Positions 46,008 to 57,978 of a DNA stretch of 64,000 nt are shown piece after piece. The DNA is from Panax quinquefolius (Eukaryota; Streptophyta; Magnoliopsida; Apiales; Araliaceae): positions 32,394,293 through 32,458,292 of the forward strand of contig CM035173.1 of assembly GCA_020205615.1 (NCBI GenBank), given 5' to 3'. The first letter of the stretch is position 1. Every line of letters starts with the position of its first letter. The notes below the pieces were generated by a model that made no database searches, was not told the origin of the DNA, and was given only the letters and a program-made list of their open reading frames with translations. The position numbers were made by a program, and so were the translations under genes.

Positions 46008-46029
46008 TCCCTAAGCTTTGATACCAACC
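46008..46029 (-). other. Primer-binding site of the main element
   Basis: Minus-strand TTGGTATCAAAGCT starts two bases after the 5' LTR end and matches the plant initiator-Met tRNA-type PBS (TGGTATCAGAGC) with one mismatch. Confidence 0.8.
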
Positions 46030-48676
46030 TGTGACACCCTTTAAAATAGGTATACATCACCCATCTTGAGTAGTCAAATACATGGTACAAAATTCAAATA
46101 CAACTTAATTATACAACAGTCGTGTAAAATACGACAAAACATAATCTAAGAGTTTTAATAAGAATATTGTTATCTAGACAATATCCATACTCAATGGAGT
46201 CCTCATTACATTTATTGTCACACTATTTAACAGAATAGTGAGGACTAATAATGCTATCATCTGGACCGTCACTCCGTTCCCCGACTAGTCCCGGCTACGT
46301 TCTCAATTTTTGAAGAGAACAGTGAAAGAAAGGGTGAGCCTAACTATCCCAGTAAGAAAAATTATAACTAAGATAATGCAGAATAAATTATCATTAGTCT
46401 TCAACAATGTTAAACTGATAAAATACAATAGACATGAAGTTTAACTGCAGTGGAATAAGCAATCCATTAGAAGAGTCAAGTAGAACATGATATCTACTAT
46501 CTTCTATGATTTAAAATGTTTTCATAAATTTTATCATTTGAGACTCAAACTTAATAAATAAACCACATCATCGAAGTCATCCCTGCAATACGGGCCAAGG
46601 ATATTCATTAAATCATCAATGGTCATGACTATACCGAATAATCCCTAGTCATAATCATACCAAAAATTGTCCATCAATGCACTACAGGCTACTGAGGACT
46701 TTTACCACATCATTTATAACATTACATGTCATGATTATACCGAATAAACCCTAGTCATAATCATACCAAGTCCATCTATGCACGTAAGCCAAAGATGACT
46801 TTCATCACAATATAAGCATGAGGATGATGACAATGACATAATAATTCAATAAAACAAGTTTAAGAATAAATTTTAAAGATTTATAAGTTAATTTATCTTA
46901 AAATCAATTACGTCCAAATTGTCAACATAATACTGCTTTGTAGAGTAAAAATTCAAGAATGCTCAGAAGAATATTTCCATTAAAAAATACCGGATGAAGC
47001 GCAAATATCAAGGATATTCTAGTATATTTCATGGAGTATAGAAGTCAAAACTTTAACCAAATGAGTATCATAGAATATATGAAATTGCAAATGGATTTTC
47101 ACCCGCCATGCGGTAATCCACGTAGACAGATCATTTCCATAATTTAATAAGGAATAAATACGAAGGATCATTCACCATGCATGTGATAATCCACATGTAT
47201 AAAAGTTATTCCAAATGTAATAATAAAGAATGGAATCAGTCATGCGTAATCCGCATGCATGTGATATTTCAATGTAATAATAAAGAATGGAATAATGAAG
47301 AATTCACCATGCATGCGATAGATCGCATGCATAAAGTTATTCCAATGTAATAATAAAGAATGGAACCAGTCTAACGTAATCCGCATATATATAGGATATT
47401 TCAACATAATAATAAAGAATGAAATAACAAAGAATTCACCATGCATGCGATAGATCTTAAAGATAGGTTATTCCAATGAATAATAAAGAATGGAATAATG
47501 AAGAATTTCACCATATATGCAGATACTTGGCAGATGACAAAGTTATTCCAACATAATAATAAAGAATGGAATAATGAAGAATTTCACCATGTATGCGGTA
47601 CTCAGATAGATCGTTATTCCAACATAATAATAAAGAATGGAATAACAGAAGCTCTCTTCATGAATACGTAAGAAATAATACCCCTTACCTTAGAATAAAG
47701 CTGGATACTAGAATAGAGAGGTAACAGACTTCTCTTCTTCTTTCTCTCTATAATTTCTCTCTATAATAATTGCTCTATAGCTTTAGTGAATTTGTGAGAA
47801 ATGAAGGAAGAATGAGCTTCTATTTATAGAAAAATATAGTTTCGATAATTGCACGTTTTGGGGCTTGAAATATTATAGTACAATACCTTCAACTTTTTTT
47901 TCATTTTTAATTTAGTCCTGCAAGTATTATCAAACTTGCACCACCTCCCGTAATAATAAATAATGTGAATCAATAGTTCAATCACGTGAATCAATAGTTA
48001 TAATCATATGAAAATATGAATTACAGTATAGTACCTCCATCTATACCTCCATTTTAACTCGACCATGCAAGTATTATCAATCTTGCACCAACTCCCCTAA
48101 TAGTACAAGAATGTGAATCAATAGTACACACATGTGAACAAATAGTTATAATCATGTGAATTAATAGCAATTAATTGCTCATTTATCCAGTTAATTACCC
48201 GACTAGTCAGTATAACTTCCAAACATCAATTAATATCGAAATAAATGTCGATTTCCACTAACACTAATAATTCCAACACAATAGAACTATCAATTTCATC
48301 TTTAATCAACACGAACTTATTCATCATTAATATTATAACTCACAATATTTAACAACCGTGTCGTTCCCAGAAAGAGGGGCTTTCCGATAAGGATTTCTCC
48401 TTATCGGCGCAATTATTAGATGACCAAACCTCTCCTCGATAGAACTTCTAGACATTGTAAATATTGTAATTTAATATGAATAACTTTTTCGTCTCAAATA
48501 TTGATTTAATAATATATCATATTATGCAGATGATCTTCGTGACAATAATCGAATCAATAATACGAGAGATATGATGCAAAGAATTCATCAGAATAATAAT
48601 GAGTATAAGCGGTGACTTCTAACGTAAGCATCAATAATCAATACCAGGTACATTATGTAACCATCGCCAGACGTAT
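46030..48676 (-). repeat. 5' LTR of the main element, interrupted after 2647 bp
   Basis: Aligned to the complete 3' LTR from TGTGACACCCTTTAAAATAG onward, with the same TATA, donor (first intron base 47688) and GCATGC array. It stops at AACCATCGCCAGACGTAT, where LTR H begins. The ~320 bp corresponding to 39057-39377 are missing from the window. The acceptor AAG is changed here (TTCAAAAATTGAG). Confidence 0.82.
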
Positions 48677-49469
48677 TGTGGCGCCCCAAAATAGGTCTAT
48701 TCCATCCAACCAATTCGAAAGTCGCCAAATACATGGTACGTAAACAACTACAACTTTATTAATACAATTGTCGTACAAAATACGATAATACATATACTGT
48801 GAGTTTAAATACAAATATTGTCATCTAGAAAATATTCACACCTAAATAGGTCCTCATTACAATTATTGATACACTATTTTACAAAATGGCGAGGACTACT
48901 AAAACAACTGTCTTGAACCATCACTCCACACCCCAACTAGTTCCCGCTATATTCTCGCCTCCTGAGAAGAAAATGGAACAAAAAGGAAAAGGGTGAGCTC
49001 AACTAGCCCAAAGAAAGAATATTATAACTAAGATAATGTACAACAAATTATCCTTAGTCTTCAACACGAGGAAAAATCTGATAGAATACAATAGACAACA
49101 AGTTTTAGATCAACAACTGCAACGAAAATAACAATTCATTAGAAGAGTTAAGCAGAGAATGAAATCTACTATCATCTACTTAATTTAAAGTCCATCATCG
49201 ATATTTTATCCCCTCGTAACATAAATCAATATACATCTTTAATCAAATAGTCATCTTTGCACTTGCTGTGCCAAAGATATTAATCAATCCTATTATGTTC
49301 ATCTCAAAACTCGCTCATCTTTGACTACTGGGCCAAAGATATTCATCGAAAATCATTCATCTTTGCACTACATGCCAAAGATATTATTCATTATATCGTC
49401 ATTTAGGACTGAGGATGATGAAGAATATTTTAAAGAAAATGAATCCAGTGAGAGAAAAGAAATAAATAT
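48677..49469 (-). mobile_element. LTR 'H', terminal part, nested in the main element and interrupted by C
   Basis: Starts TGTGGCGCCCCAAAATAGG and matches solo LTR E from its end inward: acceptor CTTCTCAG| at 48962-48964, then hairpin units at about 49245-49390. It is cut at 49469 by the next LTR start (TGTGACGCCCCC). The remainder is not in the window. Confidence 0.75.
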
Positions 49470-51586
49470 TGTGACGCCCCCAAAATAGGTATACATCACC
49501 TATTCTGAGTTGTCAATACATGGTACAGAAACAACTACAACTTTATTATTACAACAGTAAAACTGTGAGTTTGAATACAAATATTATCTTCTAGACAATA
49601 TCTATACTCAAATAAAACCTCATCACATTTATTGATACATTATTTTACAAAATGGTGAGGACTACTAAACAATCCTTTCTAAAACCTTCATTCCATACCC
49701 AGACTGCACTTCGCTTATATTCTCGCCTCCGAGAAGAAAAATGGAACAAAAAGGAAAAGGGTGAGCTCAACTAGCCCAAGAAAGAATATTATGACTAAGA
49801 TAATATACAACAAATTACCGTTAGTCTTCAATGTGGAAAAATCTAATAGAATACAATAGACAACAAATTTTAAATCAATATTCGCAATGAAATAATAATT
49901 CATTAGAAGAGTTAAGTAGAGAATGCAAACTACTATCTTCTATGTATGAATTTAAAAGTTCATCGCTCATCTCTTTATCCCCGTAACATCAATCAATATA
50001 CATCCGAATCAAATATTCATCTTTGCACTACAAAAGCCAAAGATATTCATCGATTGGTCATATTCATCTAAACACCGCTCATCTTTGCACTACAACCAAA
50101 GATATTCTTCAGAAATCATTCATCTTCGCACCACAGCCAAAGATATTCAATAATATCATCATTTAAGACCGAGGATGATGAAAAATATTTTTAAAGAAAC
50201 GAATCCATTGAAACAAAATGACAAGGATTAAGGATTAAGATTCAGACTTTGTTTTATCCATGTTCAAAAAATACCTCAAAATAATCATAAGTGGTGTAAA
50301 ATTCAAGAATGATCAAAACATGGATACAATCAAAGCTAGTATCCGAATAGATATTTTGACAAAAGAAGAAATTTTATTTTTCTAGGTGAATAAAGGTCAG
50401 ATACGTGAATAAGGCCGTATACGTGAATAGTAACTCGACACCAAAAGATAGAAATTCCACAAAAATATCTTCACGCTTACTTAATAAGACTCATGAATAG
50501 TAACTCGTGAATAGTAACTAATGAATAAGAACTCATGAATAGTAACTCAGACATGAAAAAGTTCCAAATTTGATAAAAGTTCCAACCAATATTTCAAAGA
50601 TAATGATATTAAAGAAATAATATCATTTCGAGAAGAAAAATAACATCTCTTACCTCGAAAGATTAAGACTTCTAAATGGAATACGGGTATAGTCTTTGAA
50701 GGAACTTGCACCGCCTAACAATACTCAAAGTATACTCACAAGAATACGCCAATATATCGAGAGAGAAATAGAGAGAAACTTCAGCCTTTACGGTGTGTTT
50801 TCAATTCTAACCTAAAGACCCTATTTATAGAAAACGCTTAACACCAAAGCGTAAAATTGAATATAATATTAATATATTTTCACATTTTCTTTAGCCCACC
50901 TTAGACAACTGATCTCAGCCCATTTGAATCACATGTGAGGCCAACTTAGTTGCAAAAACGTTTTCTCAAAATAATTAACTAAAACTCCCAAAAATTAATT
51001 ATTTTAACTTGAACTTCAATAATTCATAATAAATAGCCCTTTCATCAGAAAATTCGAATCTCATGAGTTTTTATAGGAAATTCAATTCTCTACAACTTTA
51101 CAGAAGAAAGTTTTTCCAAATTCCAAACAGAAATTAACCTAAATCCACAAACGGGGATTTTACAAGCTATAATCAAATTTCAGTCAATAAATGGGGTCCA
51201 CTGACACACAAAACATGTGTTAAACATTTAATGCCACAAAAATACTCTTCCTCCTCATATACTAATATATCCCACATTCATTGTAAAAATATCATCGTTA
51301 ATATATTATTAAAATAATATATTTAAATGAATTATTTTATCAGAAAAAGATAAAATATTAATTTTCAACAATTGTCACATTAAAAATTTTCTCCATCTAT
51401 ATCCTCATAAAATCAATATTTTCCTCATCATATAAATCAATAATTAATTATTCATAAATAATATTATGTAATCACATTATCGACAACCGTGCGGCCTCGA
51501 GGATGTAGGGCTTCCAATAAGAATTTCTTCATCAGGCCGCAATTAGGTGACCAAACCTCTCCTTAGACGTAACTTTCTAGACATTG
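49470..51586 (-). mobile_element. LTR 'C', intron-containing copy, interrupted by element B
   Basis: Starts TGTGACGCCCCCAAAATAGG. It has the acceptor zone at 49730/49731 (CTTCTCGG|AGGCGAG, one base short of the consensus), hairpin units near 50020-50160, a TGAATAGTAACTC array at 50497-50550, the donor CTTTCGAG|GTAAGAG (first intron base 50653) and a TATAAAT box at 50823-50829, 176 bp away. It ends at TTTCTAGACATTG (51586), where B inserts. C resumes at 57947 after B. Confidence 0.8.
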
Positions 51587-53242
51587 TGTGATGCCCCAAA
51601 ATAGGTATACACCACACCCATTCTCGAGTCGCCAAATACATGGTACGTAAACAACTACAACTTTATTATTACAACAAGAAAATCGTGAGTTTAAATACAA
51701 ATATTATCTTCAGATAATATTTATACTCAAATAAATCCTCATCACATTTATTGATACATTATTTTACAATAATGGTGAGGACTACTAAACAACTCTCTCT
51801 AGAACCTTCATTCCATACCCCGACTAGTACTCGCTACATTCTCGCCTCCTCGAAAGACAAGTACTTCTAAATAAACACAGGATATAAGGTCAAGGAACTT
51901 GCAGACCGCCTAACAATACTCAAAGTATACTCAAAATACTCACAAGAATACGATAATATATATAGAGAGAGAGAAAATTTGTTTCGGTGTGATTTTCAAT
52001 TCTAACTTAGCCTCTATTTATAGAAAATGTTAAGACGTCAAGGCACTTAACTCGCAACCCGATGGCTTTACTCGCTACTATTCCCACCCACCACATTTGA
52101 AATAAAATTCAGCACATTTCTTCACCAACCACAAGTGGGGCCCACTCAATTCTAGAATTTTCCACCAAAATCAATTATAAACCTAATTTTTGAATCCGAC
52201 ACCTCTTAAAATTCACAACAAATCATTCGTGCATTTTTAATCTGCTCAAAATTTGTGGACATATACTCAACTTATATATGTATAACATATCCAAAAATTA
52301 TAACGATCCAACTGGCCGGATTAAATATTATAACTCACACAATAAAGTCAGTAATAACACCGATTTGATCTTTTAATACCTCCAATCCGAAAAAAATACA
52401 AATAAAACATCTCAAAGATTAATTCCTTCATTAATAACCACATAAATAAATTCATCATTTATATTCACATAAAATAAATATTTCCTTATCATATGAATCA
52501 GTAATTAATTATTCACATATAATATTACGTAATCACATTTATGACAAAGTTGTTTCCCGTGAAAGTAGGGGCTTTCCAATAAGGATCTCTCCTCATCTGG
52601 CCGCAATTAGGTGACCAAACCTCTCCTTAGATGTAACTTTCTAGACATTGCCAATAATGTTATCTAATAATATTATTTAAATAATATGAATTATTGATCT
52701 CGATAATGGGAAATATCATAAAAAGGACAATTATTGAAACAAAGAATAATATAAAATACCAACGTAGCAATTATTGAATCAATAAAATAAAATATCGAAC
52801 AATAATTATCGTAATAATTATCGAGTAAAGGCCTTCACGTAAGGATCAATAATTCAACAATATCGTAATACTGTGCTACTTGTGCGGCAACCACACACGA
52901 TATCGTATTTTAACCACCGGGTATTCCAACAATTTTAATTCAGAATAACTACGCCTGTTATTTATAACCACCCAAACTTTGTCATTTTCTTCATCCGATG
53001 GTTATCCGTTATGGGGCACACATGGTCGCTACTTCGTCGCATTTAATATTCCCGACAAGACGAATATTCCACGACCAAACGAATATTCCCCGACAACAAT
53101 GAATATTTTATAACCACTGCTTATTTTGAAATATTTATGCATTTTACCCATAACTAACCACATTAATCAAATCCACCCTTACTATTTCAAAATAATAAAT
53201 AAAGGAAATTCCTTTTTATTTAAAAAAATTTCTGGTCTTACA
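51587..53242 (-). repeat. 3' LTR of B (spliced form)
   Basis: Ends TGTGATGCCCCAAAATAGG and TCTGGTCTTACA. Exon-exon junction at 51848/51849, TATAAAT box at 52016-52022 (minus). Minus-strand AAGGAGGGAGT (polypurine tract) adjoins it at about 53243. Confidence 0.85.
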
Positions 53243-56110
53243 ACTCCCTCCTTATGAAATTTCGTCCTCGAAATCGACGTGACGCACAGTGTGTTTCAAA
53301 AGATGAGGATACCTCGCTTTCATTTCCGCTTCCAATTCCCTGTGTCATTTCCTCTATAAAGCATGATTCCTCCACAAAACTTTAACTTGTGGTATGACCT
53401 TCAAGCGTAGGACATGCTCCTTCCTATCCAAAATCTTCGACAGTACCTCCTCACACGTTAAGTCTTCTGCCTTATCTCGTCCTGGTTCTAACTCAATAAC
53501 GTGTTTCGGTCGTCCACATATTTACGTAACATCGATACGTGAAAAACGTTATGAACACGCCATATACTTGGTGGTAAAACGAGTCTATAGGCCATAGTTC
53601 CTATTCGATCGAGAATTTCAACGGATTAATAAATCAAGGTTTGAGCTTTCTCACCTCACCGATTCTCGCTTTTGAAATAACAACTTCAGACCTCCTTCTT
53701 CAAATTCATCACTCCGGTGTGTAGCTCGAACAACTTTAACTTTATCGATTAAAGTCGATTATACTCAGATATCATCAACGCATCAGATATCATCACGTGG
53801 GTACCTAGAGTTTTCATCTCCATCTCTATTATTTTGTATATTATACTTAAATGAGTCTTTGACAATATCGTACTCGTATCAGATACGATCTTCTACTCAA
53901 CACGCCAATTACCACGCTCGCTTTTCCAGATGGCATGGTCGTAACATGTCTTCAAATGAGTCTCCTCTCGAGTTCTTCAAGCTCTTCCCACATTCCTCGC
54001 TCCATTCGAATTTTGTATCTCTACGAAGTTAGCTACGTATTTCGATTCGACTTAGGTTGTTCTCAATCGTGACTATATCCCAATCTTGGATAAGACGTCA
54101 CAATGACACCTATCGCTTTACTATCGCATCTAATATGACGCCCCTACAGAGATTCTCGCTTGGGTGAATTCCACAAAAGAAGTCACAAGATAAAGGCTCG
54201 TGTACCAAATTTATAGTTGAATTTTTAACTCACGAAGTTCAATAGAGCCATTCGATATGAGATTTTAGAAATGAGTTTTGTACCGGTTCAAAGTCGATAC
54301 AAAATTTAATATCGCTTTGGGAGTAAGCTAATAAATTCTTCGTGAAATACGTCGTGAAAAATCAATAACAACAAGAATATTATTCAAATCGACGTGTCTT
54401 TATTCAAATCCATAACATGGACTAAGAAAACTTGACATCCGTAATAAACGAATGACTTCACGGCTTGATATGAAAATGTTTGACTACAATGGTTCGATCG
54501 CTTGAGTTCGAATAACAAAGTTGCTTAGAATATGAAAACTAACAACCTTACAAAAGCAATCAATTTTGGCATGATGAGTAGTTAACCAATCAATCCTCAA
54601 AAGCAAGTATCTTTAAAGAGATAAGGTCAACAGTAAGGTAATGGTGCCAACTTGAATCAAACAAGATTTTTTAAACAACGGATGTAATGAAAGTTTCTCC
54701 TAACTGAGTCTCCATAAATAAGGTCAAAGTCTAATTTCTCCGTAGTCAAGTTCAAACGCTGAGCGCAAAGCAAGAGAGATAAAAGAATGGGTAGAACCAG
54801 ATTCAGTAAGGTATAAACATCGCAAGAATTTATAATTAACTAACCTGTGCTAACTTCGTTCGTGTTCCTCAGATTTTGACCCAATGGCCACGACAAACGC
54901 TTCTTCCAGAATCGCTGACTTTGACTTTTCGGGACATCCTTTCGAGTCACCGCCTCACCGCACTAGGGTTTCGATATCGCATAATCTCGAAAGCGATATG
55001 TCCTTCTTTTCCACAATTATAGCATACCTTAAACTGTTGGGGGCGCCAATGATATGTCCCTCTCTTCCGCAAGATTTGTAACATACGACCGATGGTCTTT
55101 CTCCTCCTGGAAACCTAGCCACATCGGCGCCGACGTCTTCATACGGTCGTTGTGAATCTCCTCTTTTTAAAATCTCCTCCCAACTCGCTTCTTCTATTTT
55201 CATGGCCACGATTACCACCAGAGTGGTTACCGCTTTTGTCCGTATTCTTCTTTCTCCACCGGGTTATCGTTATTCCGATGATCGCTATCTTTGGTATGAT
55301 CCTCGTTATGGTCCTCTGTTGAACGTATCGTTATCTCGCTTCTAACAATCGAGCCTCGCTTACAACATCCGGATAACTCCGCAAACTTCGCCTCGTCTTC
55401 GACACCGCCATGTTATTCTCGCTTAGTCTAATAAACTCCACTTCCTTCATATGATTTAATACTTTCGTGGAAGTACTTGTCATTGAACTGCTTTCGAAAT
55501 GTCTCCCACGACACGCCGAAAAGCGGTGGATGGGTACGCTTCACGCACTCCTACCAAAGAGTTCGCCGCCACTTTAACATAAAAGTAGCGAATGGAACCT
55601 TCGTTTCTCCGCCGCATCCCAAGACATCGAATATCTTGGTAATTTGCTTGACCCATGTTTCCACCATGATCGGATCCGGCTTTCCTGCACTCGTGGTCCC
55701 AACTTTGAATCGCTGGGTCGTGACCACCCATGAATTACTATCATTTCTCCTATTTTGAACACGAAGTCTCCTCGTTCGATTTTTGTATGAACCGCAAAAC
55801 TTCTAAACATCCCCTCGCTCATCATCTCGCCGCTTGGTGTTATTCACAGAGGTACATTGCCACTGCTGCACATTCTCCTCGTTAAGTTAAGATGCATCTC
55901 CACGGCCTCATTTACTCCATCGTTAATATTCTCATCGACATTCTCAAAACATCGCCATAAAATAAGGGTTAATTAAGGAAATCAATATATCACATAATAT
56001 CCCTATATACCGACCAACTAACAAATAAGCTTAGGTAGACACACTAGTCAAGGATTTACTCGCCTCCCTCCTAGTTCTATTCCCGATCTCCGCCAGAGAT
56101 CATATCCCTA
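53243..56110 (-). pseudogene. Internal coding remnants of element B
   Basis: In minus order: gag capsid pieces (about 55480-55830), zinc-knuckle remnants (about 55000-55110), protease region (about 54370-54870), the start of RT (MAPIEL-equivalent near 54255), then a jump to the RT thumb and RNase H end (about 53900-54130, with the ALSRRSY-equivalent near 53895). A further jump leads to the integrase tail (RIGTMAYRLVLPPSIWRVHN and VFHVSMLRKY, about 53500-53610) and a short degenerate end. No frame is open for long. The deletions at RT and RNase H match those in element D. Confidence 0.7.
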
Positions 56111-56111
56111 A

Positions 56112-56297
56112 GCTCGATACCAACTGTGACCCTCATGGTGCTTCAAACCACAAGACCTCACAATGGTACTTTATCGGGTTTGCCACCACAGTAATCAGGC
56201 GGCCCCTCACGAGAGAGTCCAGCCGGTGCATCCCCCATCAATCAGAAGTCACCCAATGAGAGGCTCGGGGCTCTTTACTTATAGCTCGATACCAACC
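56112..56297 (-). other. Duplicated PBS with 172-bp foreign segment in the leader of B
   Basis: GCTCGATACCAAC occurs at about 56112-56124 and again at about 56285-56297; each is the complement of a TGGTATCGAGC primer-binding site. The segment between them, which starts GTGACCCTCATGGTGCTTC, is GC-richer and absent from elements D and main. On the minus strand it ends ...GAGGGTCACA directly before the inner PBS, like the end of another LTR family. Confidence 0.6.
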
Positions 56298-57946
56298 GTG
56301 ACGCCCCAAAATAGGTATACACCACACCCATTTCGAGTCGCCAAATACAATGTATGTAAACAACTACAACTTTATTATTACAACAAGAAATCAGTGAGTT
56401 TAAATACAAATATTATCTTCAGACAATATTTATACTCAAATAAATCCTCATCACATTTATTGATACATTATTTTACAATAATGGTGAGGACTACTAAACA
56501 ACTCTCTCTGTAACCTTCATTCCATACCCCGACTAGTACTGCCACATTCTCGCCTCCTCGAAAGACAAGATTTCTAAGTTGAAACACCAGGATATAAGGT
56601 CAAGGAACTTGCACCTGCCTAACAATACTCAAAGTATACTCAAAATACTCACAAGAATACGCCGATAATATATAGAGAGAGAGAAAATTTGTTTCGTGTG
56701 ATTTTCAATTTAACTTAAAGCCTCTATTTATAGAAAATGTTAAAGACGTCAAGGCATTTTAACCTGCAACCCGATGGCTTTACCGCTACTATTCCCACCC
56801 ACCACATTTGAAATAAAATTCAGCACATTTCTTCACCAACCACAAGTGGGGCCCACTCAATTCTAGAATTTTCCACCAAAATCAATTATAAACCTAATTT
56901 TCGAGTCCCACACCTCTTAAAATTCACAACAAATCATTCGTGCATTTTTAACGGCTCAAAATTTGTGGACATATACTCAACTTATATATGTATAACATAT
57001 CCAAAAAATTACAACGATCCAACTATTCGGATTAAATATTATAACTCACACAATAAAACCGTAATAACACCGATTTGATCTTTTAATACCTCCAATCCGA
57101 AAAATACAAATAAAACATCTCAAAGATTAATTCTTCATTAATAACCACATAAATAAATTCATCATTTATATTCACATAAAATAAATATTTCCTTATCATA
57201 TGAATCAATAATTAATTATTCACAAATAATATTACGTAATCACATTTACGACAACCAGTCGTTCTCAGAAAGAGGGCTTTCAATAAGGATCTCTCTCATC
57301 GGCGCCGCAATTAGGTGACCAAACCTCTCCTTAGATGTAACTTTCTAGACATTGCCAATAATGTTATCTAATAATATTATTTAAATAAAATGAATTATTG
57401 ATCCGATAATGGGAAATATCGGTGTAAAGGACAATTATCGAAACAAGAATAATATAAAATACCAACGTAGCAATTATTGAATCAATAAAATAAAATATCG
57501 AATAAGAATTATCAGAATAATTATTGAGTAAGTGCCTTCACGTAAGGATCAATAATTCAACAATACTGTGCAATACCGCAGGTGCCATCGCGGCAACCAA
57601 CGCCAGACATCAGATTTTAACCAACGGGTATTCCAATGTTTTAATTCAGAATAACTACGCCGTTATTTATAACCACCCAAACTTTGCTGCTTTTTCATCC
57701 AATCGCTTATCCGTTATGGGCCCATACGGTCGCTACTTGCCGCATTTAATATTCCCGACAGCATTTAATATTCCACGCACCAAACTAATATTCCCCGACA
57801 ACAATGAATATTTTATAACCACTGCTTATTTTAAAATATTTTGCAGATTTTACCCATAACTAACCACATTAATCAAATCCACCCTTACTATTTCAAAATA
57901 ATAAATAAAGGAAATTTCTTTTATTTAAAAAAATTTCGGTCTTACA
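56298..57946 (-). repeat. 5' LTR of B (spliced form)
   Basis: Closely similar to the 3' LTR, with the same junction at 56556/56557. The start reads CGTGACGCCCC instead of TGTGACGCCCC. Confidence 0.85.
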
Positions 57947-57978
57947 CATCGCCATAATAATGTTATCTAATAATATTA
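57947..57978 (-). mobile_element. Continuation of LTR C between elements B and D
   Basis: CATCGCCATAATAATG TTATCTAATAATATTA continues the C sequence, compared with CATTGCCAATAATG TTATCTAATAATATTA at 52646-52676. The first five bases would be the second copy of B's target duplication (CATTG, one change). D begins immediately after. Confidence 0.7.

Larger units (their letters stand above)
36335..48676 (-). mobile_element. Main Ty3/gypsy chromovirus (Tekay/Del-like), 5' LTR interrupted
   Basis: Minus-strand element: 5' LTR 46030-48676 (cut by a nested LTR), PBS, gag with zinc knuckles, aspartic protease, reverse transcriptase, RNase H (interrupted by a copia-type solo LTR), integrase, C-terminal chromodomain, polypurine tract, and 3' LTR 36335-39377 (3043 bp). 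Domain order PR-RT-RH-IN-chromodomain, long LTRs and an initiator-Met-type PBS fit the Tekay/Del chromovirus clade. Several stops and frameshifts make it inactive. ACCTG precedes the 3' LTR at 36330-36334; the matching duplication is not visible because the other end is buried in nested insertions. Confidence 0.85.
51587..57946 (-). mobile_element. Element 'B': internally deleted Ty3/gypsy element with two intronless LTRs
   Basis: LTRs 51587-53242 (1656 bp) and 56298-57946 (1649 bp) flank about 3.06 kb of internal sequence. The flanking pentamers are CATTG (51582-51586) and CATCG (57947-57951). Both LTRs lack the intron carried by the sister LTRs and are joined CTTTCGAG|GAGGCGAG at 51848/51849 and 56556/56557. 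The TATA-to-junction distance in the left LTR is 173 bp, the same as TATA-to-donor elsewhere. The interior retains gag, protease and fragments of RT, RNase H and integrase tail, but lacks the RT catalytic core, most of RNase H and the integrase core. B therefore depended on proteins supplied in trans. Confidence 0.85.

Noticed and set aside
56163..56513. 116-codon plus-strand frame across the B leader and LTR
   Set aside because: It crosses the PBS duplication and the LTR boundary antisense to the element and has no family resemblance.
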